Of a stretch of 53,658 nucleotides of DNA, positions 45,235 through 53,658 are shown one piece after another (position 1 is the first letter of the stretch; each line of letters opens with the position of its first letter). The translations under genes and the position numbers were made by a program. The notes beneath the pieces were generated by a model, which saw only the letters and a program-made list of their open reading frames with translations, was not told the DNA's origin and ran no database searches. Origin of the DNA: [Streptosporangium] indianense (GTDB lineage: Bacteria; Actinomycetota; Actinomycetes; Streptomycetales; Streptomycetaceae); contig NZ_JAKEIO010000044.1 in the NCBI RefSeq assembly GCF_021474405.1, positions 1 through 53,658 of the forward strand. The letters run 5' to 3'.

Positions 45235-46020
45235 CTAGGCCGAAGCCGGCGGGTACAAGGACCGCGGCAGTTGGGAGGCCGCCGTGCCGTCCAGGAGCCA
45301 CAGGGTCCGGCTCCTGCCGTACGCGCCGGCCGCCGGGGCCTGGATCTCTCCCGCCCCGGACAACGCGATCGCCGCAGCCTTCGCCTTGTCCTCCCCGGCC
45401 GCCAGCAGCCACACCTCCCGCGCAGCACGGATCGCCGGCAGTGTCAGCGTCACCCGGGTCGGTGGCGGCTTCGGCGCGCCGTGGACGCCCACGACCGTCC
45501 GCTCCGTCTCCCGCACCGCCGGCAACTCCGGGAAGAGCGACGCCACGTGCGTGTCCGGCCCGACGCCCAGCATCAGCACGTCGAACGCGGGCACCGGCCC
45601 GTGGTTCTCCGGCCCCGCCGCCTGCGCCAGTTCCTCCGCGTACGCGGCCGCCGCCGCGTCCACGTCGGTGCCGTGCGGCCCGTCCGACGCGGGCATCGCG
45701 TGCACCCGCTTCGGATCGAGCGGCACCGAGTCGAGGAGGGCCTCCCTCGCCTGGGTGACGTTGCGCTCCGGGTCGCCCTCGGGCAGGAACCGCTCGTCAC
45801 CCCACCACAGGTCGAGCCGGCCCCAGTCGATCGCGTCCCGGGCGGGAGCCGCGGCCAGCGCCGCCAGCAGGCCGTTGCCGTTGCGGCCGCCCGTCAGGAC
45901 CACGGACGCCGAGCCCCGGGAGGCCTGCGCGTCCACGATCCTGGTGATCAGCCGGGCCGCCGCCGCCTGCGCCATCAGCTCCTTGTCGCGGTGGACGACC
46001 AGCTGCGGTGCCGTACTCAC
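45235..46020 (-). CDS. pgl: 6-phosphogluconolactonase
   Basis: This enzyme hydrolyses 6-phosphogluconolactone, the second step of the oxidative pentose phosphate pathway. The 261-residue protein has the SOL/DevB signatures VVLTGGRNGNGLLAAL, WWGDERFLPEGDPERNVTQAR and DVLMLGVGPDTHVASLFP, with conserved residues for lactone binding. The start is a GTG at 46020 whose GTGA overlaps the opcA stop, making it the last gene of tkt-tal-zwf-opcA-pgl. Confidence 0.95.
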   Translation of the reverse strand: MSTAPQLVVHRDKELMAQAAAARLITRIVDAQASRGSASVVLTGGRNGNGLLAALAAAPARDAIDWGRLDLWWGDERFLPEGDPERNVTQAREALLDSVPLDPKRVHAMPASDGPHGTDVDAAAAAYAEELAQAAGPENHGPVPAFDVLMLGVGPDTHVASLFPELPAVRETERTVVGVHGAPKPPPTRVTLTLPAIRAAREVWLLAAGEDKAKAAAIALSGAGEIQAPAAGAYGRSRTLWLLDGTAASQLPRSLYPPASA

Positions 46021-47123
46021 TTCGTCGCCTTCCGTACGGGCTCCAGCTTCGGCGGTTCCCGCCTCACCGGTGCCTGCGCCGTCGCTTCCGCAGCGGGTGC
46101 TTTCGCAGCCGCTTCAGCGGGAGCGGGGAGGGCGAGTCCTGCTCGCCCCTCACTTTTGGGCACCGACGGAACCGACGGCACCGACGGCACGGACGACGCG
46201 GACTTCAGCCGGTCCACCCCGTACCGCAGCGCCGACGCGTACGTGTCGTCCGGGTCGAGACGCCGCAGCTCCTCCGCCATCAGCTCGGCGGTCTCCCTGC
46301 GCTTGAGCGCCACGGCCCGGTCCGGCTGGCCCTCGATGGACAGCGTCGCCAGCGAGCCGTCGGCCCGGTCCAGCTTGATGGGGCCGCAGTTGGTGTCCAT
46401 GCGGACCGCCGTCAGACCCGGGCCGCTGGACAGCGAGCGCTTCACGGGGACGTCCAGCCGGTCCGCGAGCCACATCGCCAGCAGCTCACAGCTCGGGTTG
46501 AACTCCTCGCCCTCCACCTCGACGGCCCGCACCTCGCAGGCCACCTGGTCGAGGGCCGCCGCCAGCATGGAACGCCAGGGCGTGATGCGGGTCCATGACA
46601 GGTCCGTGTCGCCGGGGGTGTAGGTCCCCGACCGGGTGGCCAGGTCCCGGACCGGCTGCTCGGAGGCGTACGTGTCGGTGACACGCCGCTGCGCGAGGGC
46701 ACCCAGGGGGTCGTTCGCCGGGTCGAGCGGCGCGTTCACCGGCCACCACACCACCACGGGGGCGTCCGGCAGCAGCAGCGGCAGCACCACCGACTGGGCG
46801 TGGTCCGCGACCTCGCCGTACAGCCGGAGCACGACCGTCTCGCCGGTGCCCGCGTCCGCGCCGACCCGCACCTCGGCGTCCAGACGGGACTGCGTACGGT
46901 CGCGGGGGGAGCGGGAGACACGCTTGATGACGACGAGCGTGCGTGAGGGATGCTCGTGCGCGGCGTCGCTCGCGGCCTTCAGCGCGTCGTAGGCGTTCTC
47001 CTCGTCCGTCACGATGACCAGCGTGAGCACCATGCCGACCGCCGGTGTGCCGATCGCCCGGCGGCCCTGCACCAGCGCCTTGTTGACCTTGCTGGCCGTG
47101 GTGTCCGTCAGGTCTGTCTTCAT
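46017..47123 (-). CDS. opcA: Glucose-6-phosphate dehydrogenase assembly protein OpcA
   Basis: OpcA helps assemble and redox-regulate glucose-6-phosphate dehydrogenase in cyanobacteria and actinobacteria. The 368-residue protein is colinear with the family, including GMVLTLVIVTDE, VVVWWPVNAPL, ARRSG-like LATRSGTYTPGDTDLSWTRITPWRS and EEFNPSCELLAMWLADRL. The last 65 residues are an unconserved tail with SVP repeats (DNA 46162-46188, 9-base units) and Ala/Pro-rich sequence. ATG at 47123 overlaps the zwf stop (ATGA). Its position between zwf and pgl matches other actinobacteria. Confidence 0.94.
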   Translation of the reverse strand: MKTDLTDTTASKVNKALVQGRRAIGTPAVGMVLTLVIVTDEENAYDALKAASDAAHEHPSRTLVVIKRVSRSPRDRTQSRLDAEVRVGADAGTGETVVLRLYGEVADHAQSVVLPLLLPDAPVVVWWPVNAPLDPANDPLGALAQRRVTDTYASEQPVRDLATRSGTYTPGDTDLSWTRITPWRSMLAAALDQVACEVRAVEVEGEEFNPSCELLAMWLADRLDVPVKRSLSSGPGLTAVRMDTNCGPIKLDRADGSLATLSIEGQPDRAVALKRRETAELMAEELRRLDPDDTYASALRYGVDRLKSASSVPSVPSVPSVPKSEGRAGLALPAPAEAAAKAPAAEATAQAPVRREPPKLEPVRKATK

Positions 47124-48643
47124 GGCCGGCGCCAGCTCCGTCCGTGTCGCTCGAGCATTTCGTCCGCCTCGACGGGCCCCCAGGTACCGGCCGGGTACTG
47201 GGCGGGCTTGCCGTTCTTGTCCCAGTACTCCTCGATCGGGTCGAGGATCTTCCAGGACAGCTCGACCTCCTCGGTACGCGGGAAGAGGTTCGAGTCACCG
47301 AGCAGAACGTCCAGGATCAGACGCTCGTACGCCTCCGGGCTGGACTCGGTGAAGGACTCGCCGTAGGCGAAGTCCATCGACACGTCCCGGATCTCCATCG
47401 ACGTGCCCGGCACCTTCGAGCCGAAGCGGACCGTGACGCCCTCGTCCGGCTGGACGCGGATGACGATCGCGTTGGAGCCGAGCTCCTCGGTGGCCGTCGA
47501 GTCGAAGGGGGAGTGCGGGGCCCGCTGGAAGACGACGGCGATCTCCGTCACGCGGCGGCCCAGACGCTTGCCGGTGCGCAGGTAGAAGGGGACGCCCGCC
47601 CAGCGGCGGTTGTCGATCTCCAGCTTGATCGCGGCGTAGGTGTCGGTCTTCGAGGACGCGTTGATGCCGTCCTCCTCCAGGTAGCCGCGCACCTTCGTAC
47701 CGCCCTGCCACCCGGCCGTGTACTGGGCGCGCACGGTGTCCCGGCCCAGGTCCTTGGGCAGCTTCACCGCGCCGAGCACCTTGGTCTTCTCGGCGGCCAG
47801 CGCGTCCGCGTCGAAGGAGGAGGGCTCCTCCATGGCGGTGAGCGCCAGGAGCTGGAGGAGGTGGTTCTGGATGACGTCACGGGCGGCGCCGATGCCGTCG
47901 TAGTAGCCGGCCCGGCCGCCGATGCCGATGTCCTCGGCCATGGTGATCTGCACATGGTCCACGAGGGACCGGTTCCAGATCGGCTCGAACATCGTGTTGG
48001 CGAAGCGCAGCGCCAGGATGTTCTGGACGGTCTCCTTGCCCAGGTAGTGGTCGATGCGGAAGACCTGGTCCGGGGCGAAGACCTCGTGGACGACCTTGTT
48101 GAGCTCCTCGGCCGACTTCAGGTCGTGCCCGAACGGCTTCTCGATGACCGCGCGCCGCCACGAGCCGCCCGTCTGGTCGGCCAGCTGGTGCTTCTTCAGC
48201 TGCTGGATGACCACCGGGAAGGACTTCGGCGGCACCGAGAGGTAGAAGGCGAAGTTGCCGCCCGTGCCCTGTGCCTTGTCGAGCTCCTCGATCGTGGAGC
48301 GCAGCCGCTCGAACGCGTCGTCGTCGTCGAACGTGCCCTGCACGAAGCGCATGCCCTGGATGAGCTGCTGCCAGACCTCCTCGCGGAAGGGCGTGCGGGC
48401 GTGCTCCTTGACCGCGTCGTGGACCTCCTGCGCGAAGTCCTCGTGCGCCCACTCACGGCGGGCGAAGCCCACCAGGGAGAAGCCCGGCGGCAGCAGACCC
48501 CGGTTGGCGAGGTCGTACACGGCGGGCATGAGCTTCTTGCGGGACAGGTCGCCCGTGACGCCGAAGATGACCAGGCCCGACGGCCCCGCGATACGCGGGA
48601 GCCGTCGGTCCGCGGGGTCACGCAGCGGGTTGCTGCTCGACAC
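47120..48643 (-). CDS. zwf: Glucose-6-phosphate 1-dehydrogenase
   Basis: This first enzyme of the oxidative pentose phosphate pathway makes NADPH. The 507-residue protein has the dinucleotide motif GVTGDLSRKKL (28-38), EKPFG (168-172) and the active-site RIDHYLGKE (196-204). Length is normal. The gene lies four bases after tal and overlaps opcA by four, so all three are tightly coupled. Confidence 0.97.
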   Translation of the reverse strand: MSSSNPLRDPADRRLPRIAGPSGLVIFGVTGDLSRKKLMPAVYDLANRGLLPPGFSLVGFARREWAHEDFAQEVHDAVKEHARTPFREEVWQQLIQGMRFVQGTFDDDDAFERLRSTIEELDKAQGTGGNFAFYLSVPPKSFPVVIQQLKKHQLADQTGGSWRRAVIEKPFGHDLKSAEELNKVVHEVFAPDQVFRIDHYLGKETVQNILALRFANTMFEPIWNRSLVDHVQITMAEDIGIGGRAGYYDGIGAARDVIQNHLLQLLALTAMEEPSSFDADALAAEKTKVLGAVKLPKDLGRDTVRAQYTAGWQGGTKVRGYLEEDGINASSKTDTYAAIKLEIDNRRWAGVPFYLRTGKRLGRRVTEIAVVFQRAPHSPFDSTATEELGSNAIVIRVQPDEGVTVRFGSKVPGTSMEIRDVSMDFAYGESFTESSPEAYERLILDVLLGDSNLFPRTEEVELSWKILDPIEEYWDKNGKPAQYPAGTWGPVEADEMLERHGRSWRRP

Positions 48644-48647
48644 CTGT

Positions 48648-49766
48648 TCAGCCCTCCGAGGGGGCGAGGCGCTGAAGTTCGGCCTCGGTCGACTTCAGCA
48701 GGTCGGTCCAGGAGTCCTCGAACTTCTGGACGCCTTCCTCCTCCAGCAGCCGCACCACGTCGTCGTACTTGATCCCGAGCTTCTCGACCGCGTCGAGTTC
48801 GGCGCGGGCCTGCTCGTACGTGCCGGCGATGGTGTTGCCGCGGATCTCGCCCTGCTCCTCCGTGGCGAACAGGGTCGCCTCCGGCATGGTGTTCACCGTG
48901 TTGGGCGCCACCAGTTCGTCGACGTACAGGGTGGGCTTGTACGCCTTGTCCTTGACGCCGGTGGACGCCCACAGCGGACGCTGCTTGTTGGCGCCGGCCT
49001 TCTCCAGGGCGCTCCAGCGGTCCGAGGAGAAGACCTCCTCGTACGCCTGGTAGGCCAGCCGGGCGTTGGCGACGCCGGCCTTGCCGCGCGCGGCCTTGGC
49101 CTCGTCGGTGCCCAGCGCGTCGAGCCGCTTGTCGATCTCGGTGTCCACGCGGGACACGAAGAACGATGCCACGGAGTGGATCTGCGACAGGTCCAGGCCG
49201 CGCTCCTTGGCCTTCTCCAAGCCGGTCAGGAACGCGTCCATGACCAGGCGGTAGCGCTCCAGGGAGAAGATCAGCGTGACGTTGACGCTGATGCCCAGGC
49301 CGATGGTCTCGGCGATGGCCGGGAGGCCCGCCTCGGTGGCCGGGATCTTGATGAGCGTGTTGGGCCGGTCCACCAGCCAGGCGAGCTGCTTGGCCTCGGC
49401 GACCGTCGCCCGCGTGTTGTGCGCCAGGCGCGGGTCGACCTCGATCGAGACCCGGCCGTCCTTGCCGCCGGTGGCGTCGAAGACCGGGCGCAGGATGTCG
49501 GCGGCGTCGCGGACGTCCGCCGTCGTGATCATGCGGATGGCCTCTTCGACGGTGACCTTGCGGGCGGCGAGGTCGGTCAGCTGCGTGTCGTAGCCGTCGC
49601 CCTGCGAGATCGCCTTCTGGAAGATCGAGGGGTTGGTGGTGACGCCCACGACGTGCTGCTGGTCGATCAGCTCGGCGAGGTTGCCGGACGTGATCCGCTT
49701 GCGCGACAGGTCGTCCAGCCAGATCGCCACGCCTTCCTCGGAGAGGCGCTTGAGTGCGTCTGTCAT
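48648..49766 (-). CDS. tal: Transaldolase
   Basis: Transaldolase moves a dihydroxyacetone unit between sugar phosphates in the non-oxidative pentose phosphate pathway. The 372-residue protein starts [22 protein letters not shown] and has [13 protein letters not shown], the Schiff-base region [12 protein letters not shown] and [13 protein letters not shown]. The ATG at 49766 matches the family; the frame continues 73 codons upstream into the tkt gene but is not conserved. GGAG lies a little far upstream. Length and motifs fit the long actinobacterial type. Confidence 0.95.
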   Translation of the reverse strand: MTDALKRLSEEGVAIWLDDLSRKRITSGNLAELIDQQHVVGVTTNPSIFQKAISQGDGYDTQLTDLAARKVTVEEAIRMITTADVRDAADILRPVFDATGGKDGRVSIEVDPRLAHNTRATVAEAKQLAWLVDRPNTLIKIPATEAGLPAIAETIGLGISVNVTLIFSLERYRLVMDAFLTGLEKAKERGLDLSQIHSVASFFVSRVDTEIDKRLDALGTDEAKAARGKAGVANARLAYQAYEEVFSSDRWSALEKAGANKQRPLWASTGVKDKAYKPTLYVDELVAPNTVNTMPEATLFATEEQGEIRGNTIAGTYEQARAELDAVEKLGIKYDDVVRLLEEEGVQKFEDSWTDLLKSTEAELQRLAPSEG

Positions 49767-49800
49767 GGAAATTCCATCTCCTACGTGTCGTATATGAGCG

Positions 49801-51888
49801 TCAGCGCTGAGCTGCGGCGATCGATTCCCGCGCGGCGGCGGCCACGTTCTCGGGAGTGAAACCGAACTCGCGGAAAAGGACCTTGCCGTCGGCCGAAGCA
49901 CCGAAGTGCTCCAGGGAAACGATGCGGCCGGCGTCCCCCACGTACTTGTGCCACGTGAGACCGATACCGGCCTCCACCGCGACACGGGCCCGGACGGACG
50001 GCGGCAGGACGCTGTCCCGGTACCCCTGGTCCTGCTGCTCGAACCACTCCACCGACGGCATGGACACGACGCGCGTGGGCACGCCGGCGCCCTGGAGCTG
50101 CTCGCGCGCCTCGACGGCGACGTGCACCTCCGAGCCGGTGGCGATCAGGATGACCTCGGGCTCGCCGCCCTCGGCCTCGAACAGGACGTAACCGCCGCGC
50201 GCGGCGTCCTCGTTGGGCTCGTACGTCGGCACACCCTGACGCGTCAGCGCCAGACCGTGCGGCTGGCCCTTGCCGAACTCCTTCGTCCAGCGCTTGAGGA
50301 TCTCGCGCCAGGCGATCGCGGTCTCGTTGGCGTCGGCCGGACGCACGAGGTTCAGGCCGGGGATCGCGCGCAGCGACGCGAGGTGTTCGACGGGCTGGTG
50401 CGTCGGGCCGTCCTCACCGAGGCCGATGGAGTCGTGCGTCCACACGTACGTCACCGGCAGGTGCATCAGCGCCGACAGCCGCACCGCGTTGCGCATGTAG
50501 TCGGAGAACACCAGGAAGGTGCCGCCGTAGATCCGGGTGTTGCCGTGCAGCGCGATGCCGTTCATCTCGGCGGCCATCGCGTGCTCGCGGATACCGAAGT
50601 GGATCGTGCGGCCGTACGGGTCCGCCTCCGGCAGCGGGTTGTCCGCCGGGAGGAAGGAGCTGGTCTTGTCGATCGTGGTGTTGTTGGAGCCGGCCAGGTC
50701 GGCCGAGCCGCCCCACAGCTCGGGGATGACCCCGCCGAGCGCCTGGAGGATCTTGCCGGACGCGGCGCGCGTGGCGACACCCTTGCCGACCTCGAAGACC
50801 GGGATCTTCTCCTCCCAGCCCTGGGGCAGCTCACCCTTGGCGATCCGGTCGTACTCGGCGGCGCGCTCGGGGTTGTTGTCCCGCCACTGCTGGTACGCCT
50901 TCTCCCACACCGCGCGGGCCGCCTGGCCCCGCTCCAGGGCCCTGCGGGTGTGCGTGATGACCTCGTCGGAGACCTCGAAGGTCTGCTCCGGGTCGAAGCC
51001 CAGGACCCGCTTGGTCGCCGCGACCTCGTCGTCGCCGAGCGCCGAGCCGTGCGCGGCCTCGGTGTTCTGCGCGTTCGGGGCCGGCCAGGCGATGATCGAG
51101 CGCATCGCGATGAACGACGGCCGGTCCGTGACGGCCTTGGCCTTCTGGATCGCCTCGAAGATCGCGGCCGGGTCCAGGTCGCCGTCGGCCTTCGGCTCCA
51201 CCCGCTGCACGTGCCAGCCGTAGGCCTCGTACCGCTTGACGGTGTCCTCGGAGACGGCCGTCTCGGTGTCGCCCTCGATCGAGATGTGGTTGTCGTCCCA
51301 CAGCAGGATCAGATTGCCGAGCTTCTGGTGGCCCGCGAGGGACGAGGCCTCGGCGGAGATGCCCTCCTGGAGGCAGCCGTCACCGGCGATGCAGTAGATG
51401 TAGTGGTCGAACGGCGACTCGCCCTCGGGGGCCTCCGGGTCGAACAGGCCGCGCTCGTAGCGGGCGGCCATCGCCATGCCGACCGCGTTGGCGACCCCCT
51501 GGCCGAGCGGGCCGGTCGTGGTCTCCACACCGGTCGTGTGCCCGTACTCGGGGTGACCGGGGGTCTTGGAGCCCCACGTGCGGAAGGACTTCAGGTCGTC
51601 CAGCTCCAGGCCGAAGCCGGCCAGGTACAGCTGGGTGTAGAGGGTCAGGGACGAGTGGCCGGCGGACAGCACGAAGCGGTCCCGTCCGACCCAGTCGGCG
51701 TCGGCCGGGTCGTGGCGCATCACCTTCTGGAAGAGGGTGTAGGCGGCAGGCGCCAGGCTCATCGCCGTACCCGGATGGCCGTTACCGACCTTCTGTACGG
51801 CATCGGCGGCCAGGACACGCGCGGTGTCGACGGACCGCTGGTCCAACTCGGTCCACTCGAGGTCTGTGGTGGTCGGCTTGGTGCTCAC
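49801..51888 (-). CDS. tkt: Transketolase
   Basis: Transketolase transfers two-carbon units using thiamine diphosphate. The 695-residue protein has [13 protein letters not shown], the ThDP motif [25 protein letters not shown], and in the second domain [26 protein letters not shown]. The start is a GTG at 51888. Next on the strand is tal, 34 bases away. It opens the operon and is divergent from ctaB, a conserved layout. Confidence 0.97.
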   Translation of the reverse strand: MSTKPTTTDLEWTELDQRSVDTARVLAADAVQKVGNGHPGTAMSLAPAAYTLFQKVMRHDPADADWVGRDRFVLSAGHSSLTLYTQLYLAGFGLELDDLKSFRTWGSKTPGHPEYGHTTGVETTTGPLGQGVANAVGMAMAARYERGLFDPEAPEGESPFDHYIYCIAGDGCLQEGISAEASSLAGHQKLGNLILLWDDNHISIEGDTETAVSEDTVKRYEAYGWHVQRVEPKADGDLDPAAIFEAIQKAKAVTDRPSFIAMRSIIAWPAPNAQNTEAAHGSALGDDEVAATKRVLGFDPEQTFEVSDEVITHTRRALERGQAARAVWEKAYQQWRDNNPERAAEYDRIAKGELPQGWEEKIPVFEVGKGVATRAASGKILQALGGVIPELWGGSADLAGSNNTTIDKTSSFLPADNPLPEADPYGRTIHFGIREHAMAAEMNGIALHGNTRIYGGTFLVFSDYMRNAVRLSALMHLPVTYVWTHDSIGLGEDGPTHQPVEHLASLRAIPGLNLVRPADANETAIAWREILKRWTKEFGKGQPHGLALTRQGVPTYEPNEDAARGGYVLFEAEGGEPEVILIATGSEVHVAVEAREQLQGAGVPTRVVSMPSVEWFEQQDQGYRDSVLPPSVRARVAVEAGIGLTWHKYVGDAGRIVSLEHFGASADGKVLFREFGFTPENVAAAARESIAAAQR

Positions 51889-52241
51889 CCTGGGTCAGGG
51901 CTCCTCTCCACATGTCGGATGCCGGTGTATCGGGGCGCCCACCGGCCGCAGTCGAGCCTACCCCCGCGGGACGTGCGTTTTTTCGAGTCACTCCAGAGTG
52001 CCGGGGCTGATCCCGATCCGCCTCCTGACTGGGGCGTACCGCATTCGACAGGTGAATACGGAGCCGCTCATCCGGGTGCTCAATCGAGCTTCGAGGCGCC
52101 CTTCCGAAGGCGTTCGCCAACACGAGCCGACCCCCGCGAATGTCCGAGTCTGGGCAACGTCTAAAGTGGCGTGGTACGCGCGAGCCTTTACCGGGACTTC
52201 ACAGCGGTGAGGCTCGCTGGGATGTCTCTGTAGGGGTGTGC
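51889..52241. other. Intergenic region between tkt and ctaB
   Basis: 353 bases without a gene. On the minus strand TAGGCT (51955-51960) is a possible -10 for tkt, with a T-run (51978-51983) upstream where a -35 would be. On the plus strand TAAAGT (52162-52167) is a possible -10 for ctaB. No operator or RNA element is recognised. Confidence 0.35.
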
Positions 52242-53189
52242 GTGACGGCCGTTGAATCCCGTCCAGCGGGTCTGCTCGGGACGGACCAGAGCCCGGCCCA
52301 CCGGCCGTTCGGGGCCCGTGTGATGGCCTTCGTGGCTCTCACCAAGCCGCGGATCATCGAGCTGCTGCTGATCACGACGGTGCCGGTGATGTTCCTGGCG
52401 CAGCAGGGCGTGCCCGACCTGACGCTGGTGCTGCTGACGTGTCTCGGCGGCTACATGTCCGCGGGCGGCGCCAACGCGCTCAACATGTACATCGACCGCG
52501 ACATCGACGCGCTGATGGACCGCACCTCGCAGCGTCCGCTGGTCACCGGCATGGTCAGCCCGCGTGAGTGCCTGGCCTTCGGCATCACGCTGGCCGTCGC
52601 CTCGACGCTGCTGTTCGGCCTCACCGTCAACTGGCTGAGCGCGTGGCTCGCCCTCGGCGCGCTTCTCTTCTACGTCGTCGTCTACACGATGATCCTCAAG
52701 CGGCGTACCTCGCAGAACATCGTGTGGGGCGGCATCGCCGGCTGCCTGCCGGTGCTGATCGGCTGGTCCTCGGTCACGAACTCGATGTCGTGGGCGCCGG
52801 TCATCCTCTTCATGGTCATGTTCTTCTGGACGCCGCCGCACTACTGGCCGCTGTCCATGAAGGTCAAGGAGGACTACGCGCGCGTGGGCGTGCCCATGCT
52901 GCCGGTGGTCGCCTCCAACAAGGTGGTCGCCAAGCAGATCGTGATCTACAGCTGGGTCATGGTCGGCGTCTCGCTCCTGCTCACCCCCCTCGGCTACACC
53001 GGCTGGTTCTACACCTCGGTGGCGCTGCTGGCGGGCGGCTTCTGGCTCTGGGAGGCGCACGGCCTGCAGAACCGCGCGAAGGCGGAGGTGACGGGCGCGA
53101 AGCTGAAGGAGATGCGCCTGTTCCACTGGTCGATCACCTACGTGTCGCTGCTGTTCGTGGCGGTCGCGGTCGACCCCTTCCTGCGCTGA
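52242..53189 (+). CDS. ctaB: Protoheme IX farnesyltransferase (heme O synthase)
   Basis: This UbiA-family enzyme attaches a farnesyl chain to heme B to make heme O for cytochrome oxidase. The 315-residue protein has about nine membrane helices, the first Asp-rich motif [20 protein letters not shown] and the second in [15 protein letters not shown] chose the GTG at 52242 (VTAVESRP), with AGGGG at 52232-52236; a GTG at 52236 in frame is close by. The gene is divergent from tkt. No other cta gene is in view. Confidence 0.95.
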   Translation: MTAVESRPAGLLGTDQSPAHRPFGARVMAFVALTKPRIIELLLITTVPVMFLAQQGVPDLTLVLLTCLGGYMSAGGANALNMYIDRDIDALMDRTSQRPLVTGMVSPRECLAFGITLAVASTLLFGLTVNWLSAWLALGALLFYVVVYTMILKRRTSQNIVWGGIAGCLPVLIGWSSVTNSMSWAPVILFMVMFFWTPPHYWPLSMKVKEDYARVGVPMLPVVASNKVVAKQIVIYSWVMVGVSLLLTPLGYTGWFYTSVALLAGGFWLWEAHGLQNRAKAEVTGAKLKEMRLFHWSITYVSLLFVAVAVDPFLR

Positions 53190-53242
53190 CACCCGGGCGT
53201 ACGTCACAGAACCCTGCCCTCGCCAGTCGATCTACCGGTGAG

Positions 53243-53248
53243 TAGCAT
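53243..53248 (+). promoter_or_regulatory. Possible -10 of a leaderless gene
   Basis: TAGCAT ends seven bases before the ATG at 53256 and no ribosome site lies between, the layout expected of a leaderless transcript. No -35 stands out. Confidence 0.4.
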
Positions 53249-53255
53249 CCTGGTC

Positions 53256-53588
53256 ATGGCAGACACGCAGCAGGTTGACCCGAAGGCCGAGCGCAAGGTG
53301 GCCCGGCTGGCCAAGCAGATCTCCTCCTTCTCCAAGGCCCACGGCGGTGCCGAGGGTCAGGTCGCCTACATCGGCGAACGCGGCGCCCGCATCGTCCTGG
53401 TCGGCGAGGACGGCAACTGGGGCGACCTGGTCGCCCCTTCCTACGAGATCGCCGAGCAGGCGGTGAACACGTCGGGCATTACCCGCCACGAGTCCTTCGA
53501 CGGCGACTTCGCGGCGAAGGTCAAGACCGGCCGCTACGAGTGGTCGCGGATGGCGGGCATCCAGGTAGGCGGCCCCAAGAACGATTGA
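53256..53588 (+). CDS. Small conserved protein, 110 residues, unknown function
   Basis: This soluble protein begins MADTQQVDPKAERKVARLAKQI and continues through SSFSKAHGGAEGQVAYIGERGARIVLVGEDGNWGDLVAPSYEIAEQAV to TSGITRHESFDGDFAAKVKTGRYEWSRMAGIQVGG. I recognise it only as a conserved Streptomyces type without an assigned role. It lacks membrane segments or cofactor motifs. The ATG at 53256 is set by the natural N terminus and by the -10 just before it. It follows ctaB by 66 bases on the same strand. Confidence 0.82.
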   Translation: MADTQQVDPKAERKVARLAKQISSFSKAHGGAEGQVAYIGERGARIVLVGEDGNWGDLVAPSYEIAEQAVNTSGITRHESFDGDFAAKVKTGRYEWSRMAGIQVGGPKND

Positions 53589-53589
53589 G

Positions 53590-53658
53590 CAGCCGGCCCA
53601 GCGGCGCGGGGAACTGCGTGACCAGCCACAACCGGCCCGCAGCCGCCCCGTGCCCCGG
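53590..53658. repeat. Common Streptomyces intergenic repeat (runs off the window)
   Basis: The stretch contains GGCGCGGGGAACTGCG and then CGTGACCAGCCACAACCGG, followed by CCCGCAGCCG. From memory this is a short interspersed sequence found many times between Streptomyces genes, often after stops, so it likely forms a terminator or mobile-like repeat. It continues past the edge. Confidence 0.6.

Overview
This window looks like a piece of a Streptomyces chromosome core, or that of a very close relative. It is very GC-rich with strong third-position G/C. It also carries gene runs typical of Streptomyces: uvrA; uvrC-rapZ-yvcK-whiA; gap-pgk-tpiA-secG followed by an RbpA-type gene; and ctaB back to back with tkt-tal-zwf-opcA-pgl. 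Nothing looks phage- or plasmid-derived. There is no tRNA, rRNA, CRISPR array or insertion sequence that I can see.

Layout. Bases 1-9 kb hold the 3' part of a TerD/FtsK-like protein gene, a TerC-family gene behind a yybP-ykoY (Mn2+) riboswitch, a small frameshifted gene, a ChaA-type antiporter, an MHS-family transporter, an S66 carboxypeptidase, aroQ, a metallo-hydrolase and a mycothiol-dependent-type enzyme. Bases 9-17.4 kb hold uvrA, a YceI/XRE divergent pair, a lacI-pfkB sugar kinase operon with a near-perfect operator, an unfamiliar HTH protein and a 53-codon gene. Bases 17.6-22.9 kb are the tightly overlapping uvrC-rapZ-yvcK-whiA operon, joining DNA repair to a sporulation regulator. Bases 23-31.9 kb hold a secreted M14 carboxypeptidase, lower glycolysis (gap, pgk, tpiA), secG, an RbpA-family gene and an MFS exporter. 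Bases 31.9-38.3 kb hold pgi, an unknown membrane protein and an FtsX-type ABC exporter with its PadR regulator. Bases 38.4-45.1 kb are a sugar-uptake block: a lone binding protein, then GH13 glucosidase, lipoprotein, MalF-like and MalG-like genes. It has no ATPase of its own, so it probably borrows a shared MsiK-type ATPase. Bases 45.2-51.9 kb are the pentose-phosphate operon, and ctaB and a small conserved gene close the window.

Themes. Central carbon metabolism dominates: upper and lower glycolysis, the oxidative and non-oxidative pentose phosphate pathway, and the YvcK/RapZ pair. A second theme is DNA damage. Three promoters, at uvrA, uvrC and an MFS exporter, fit the LexA-independent PafBC-type consensus (TTGTCRGTG, eight bases, TANNNT). 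The third is unexpected for a transporter.

The points most worth following are: the riboswitch whose aptamer closing strand also pairs with the terC ribosome binding site; the PafBC-type promoter on the exporter and the apparently leaderless uvrC; a palindrome shared by the padR/binding-protein region and the glucosidase operon; a MalF-type permease with a large extracytoplasmic insert holding a beta-sandwich-like module; a 30-bp in-frame repeat inside uvrC; and a 36-bp minisatellite ending just before the damage-type promoter. All calls come from reading sequence. No database search was run.
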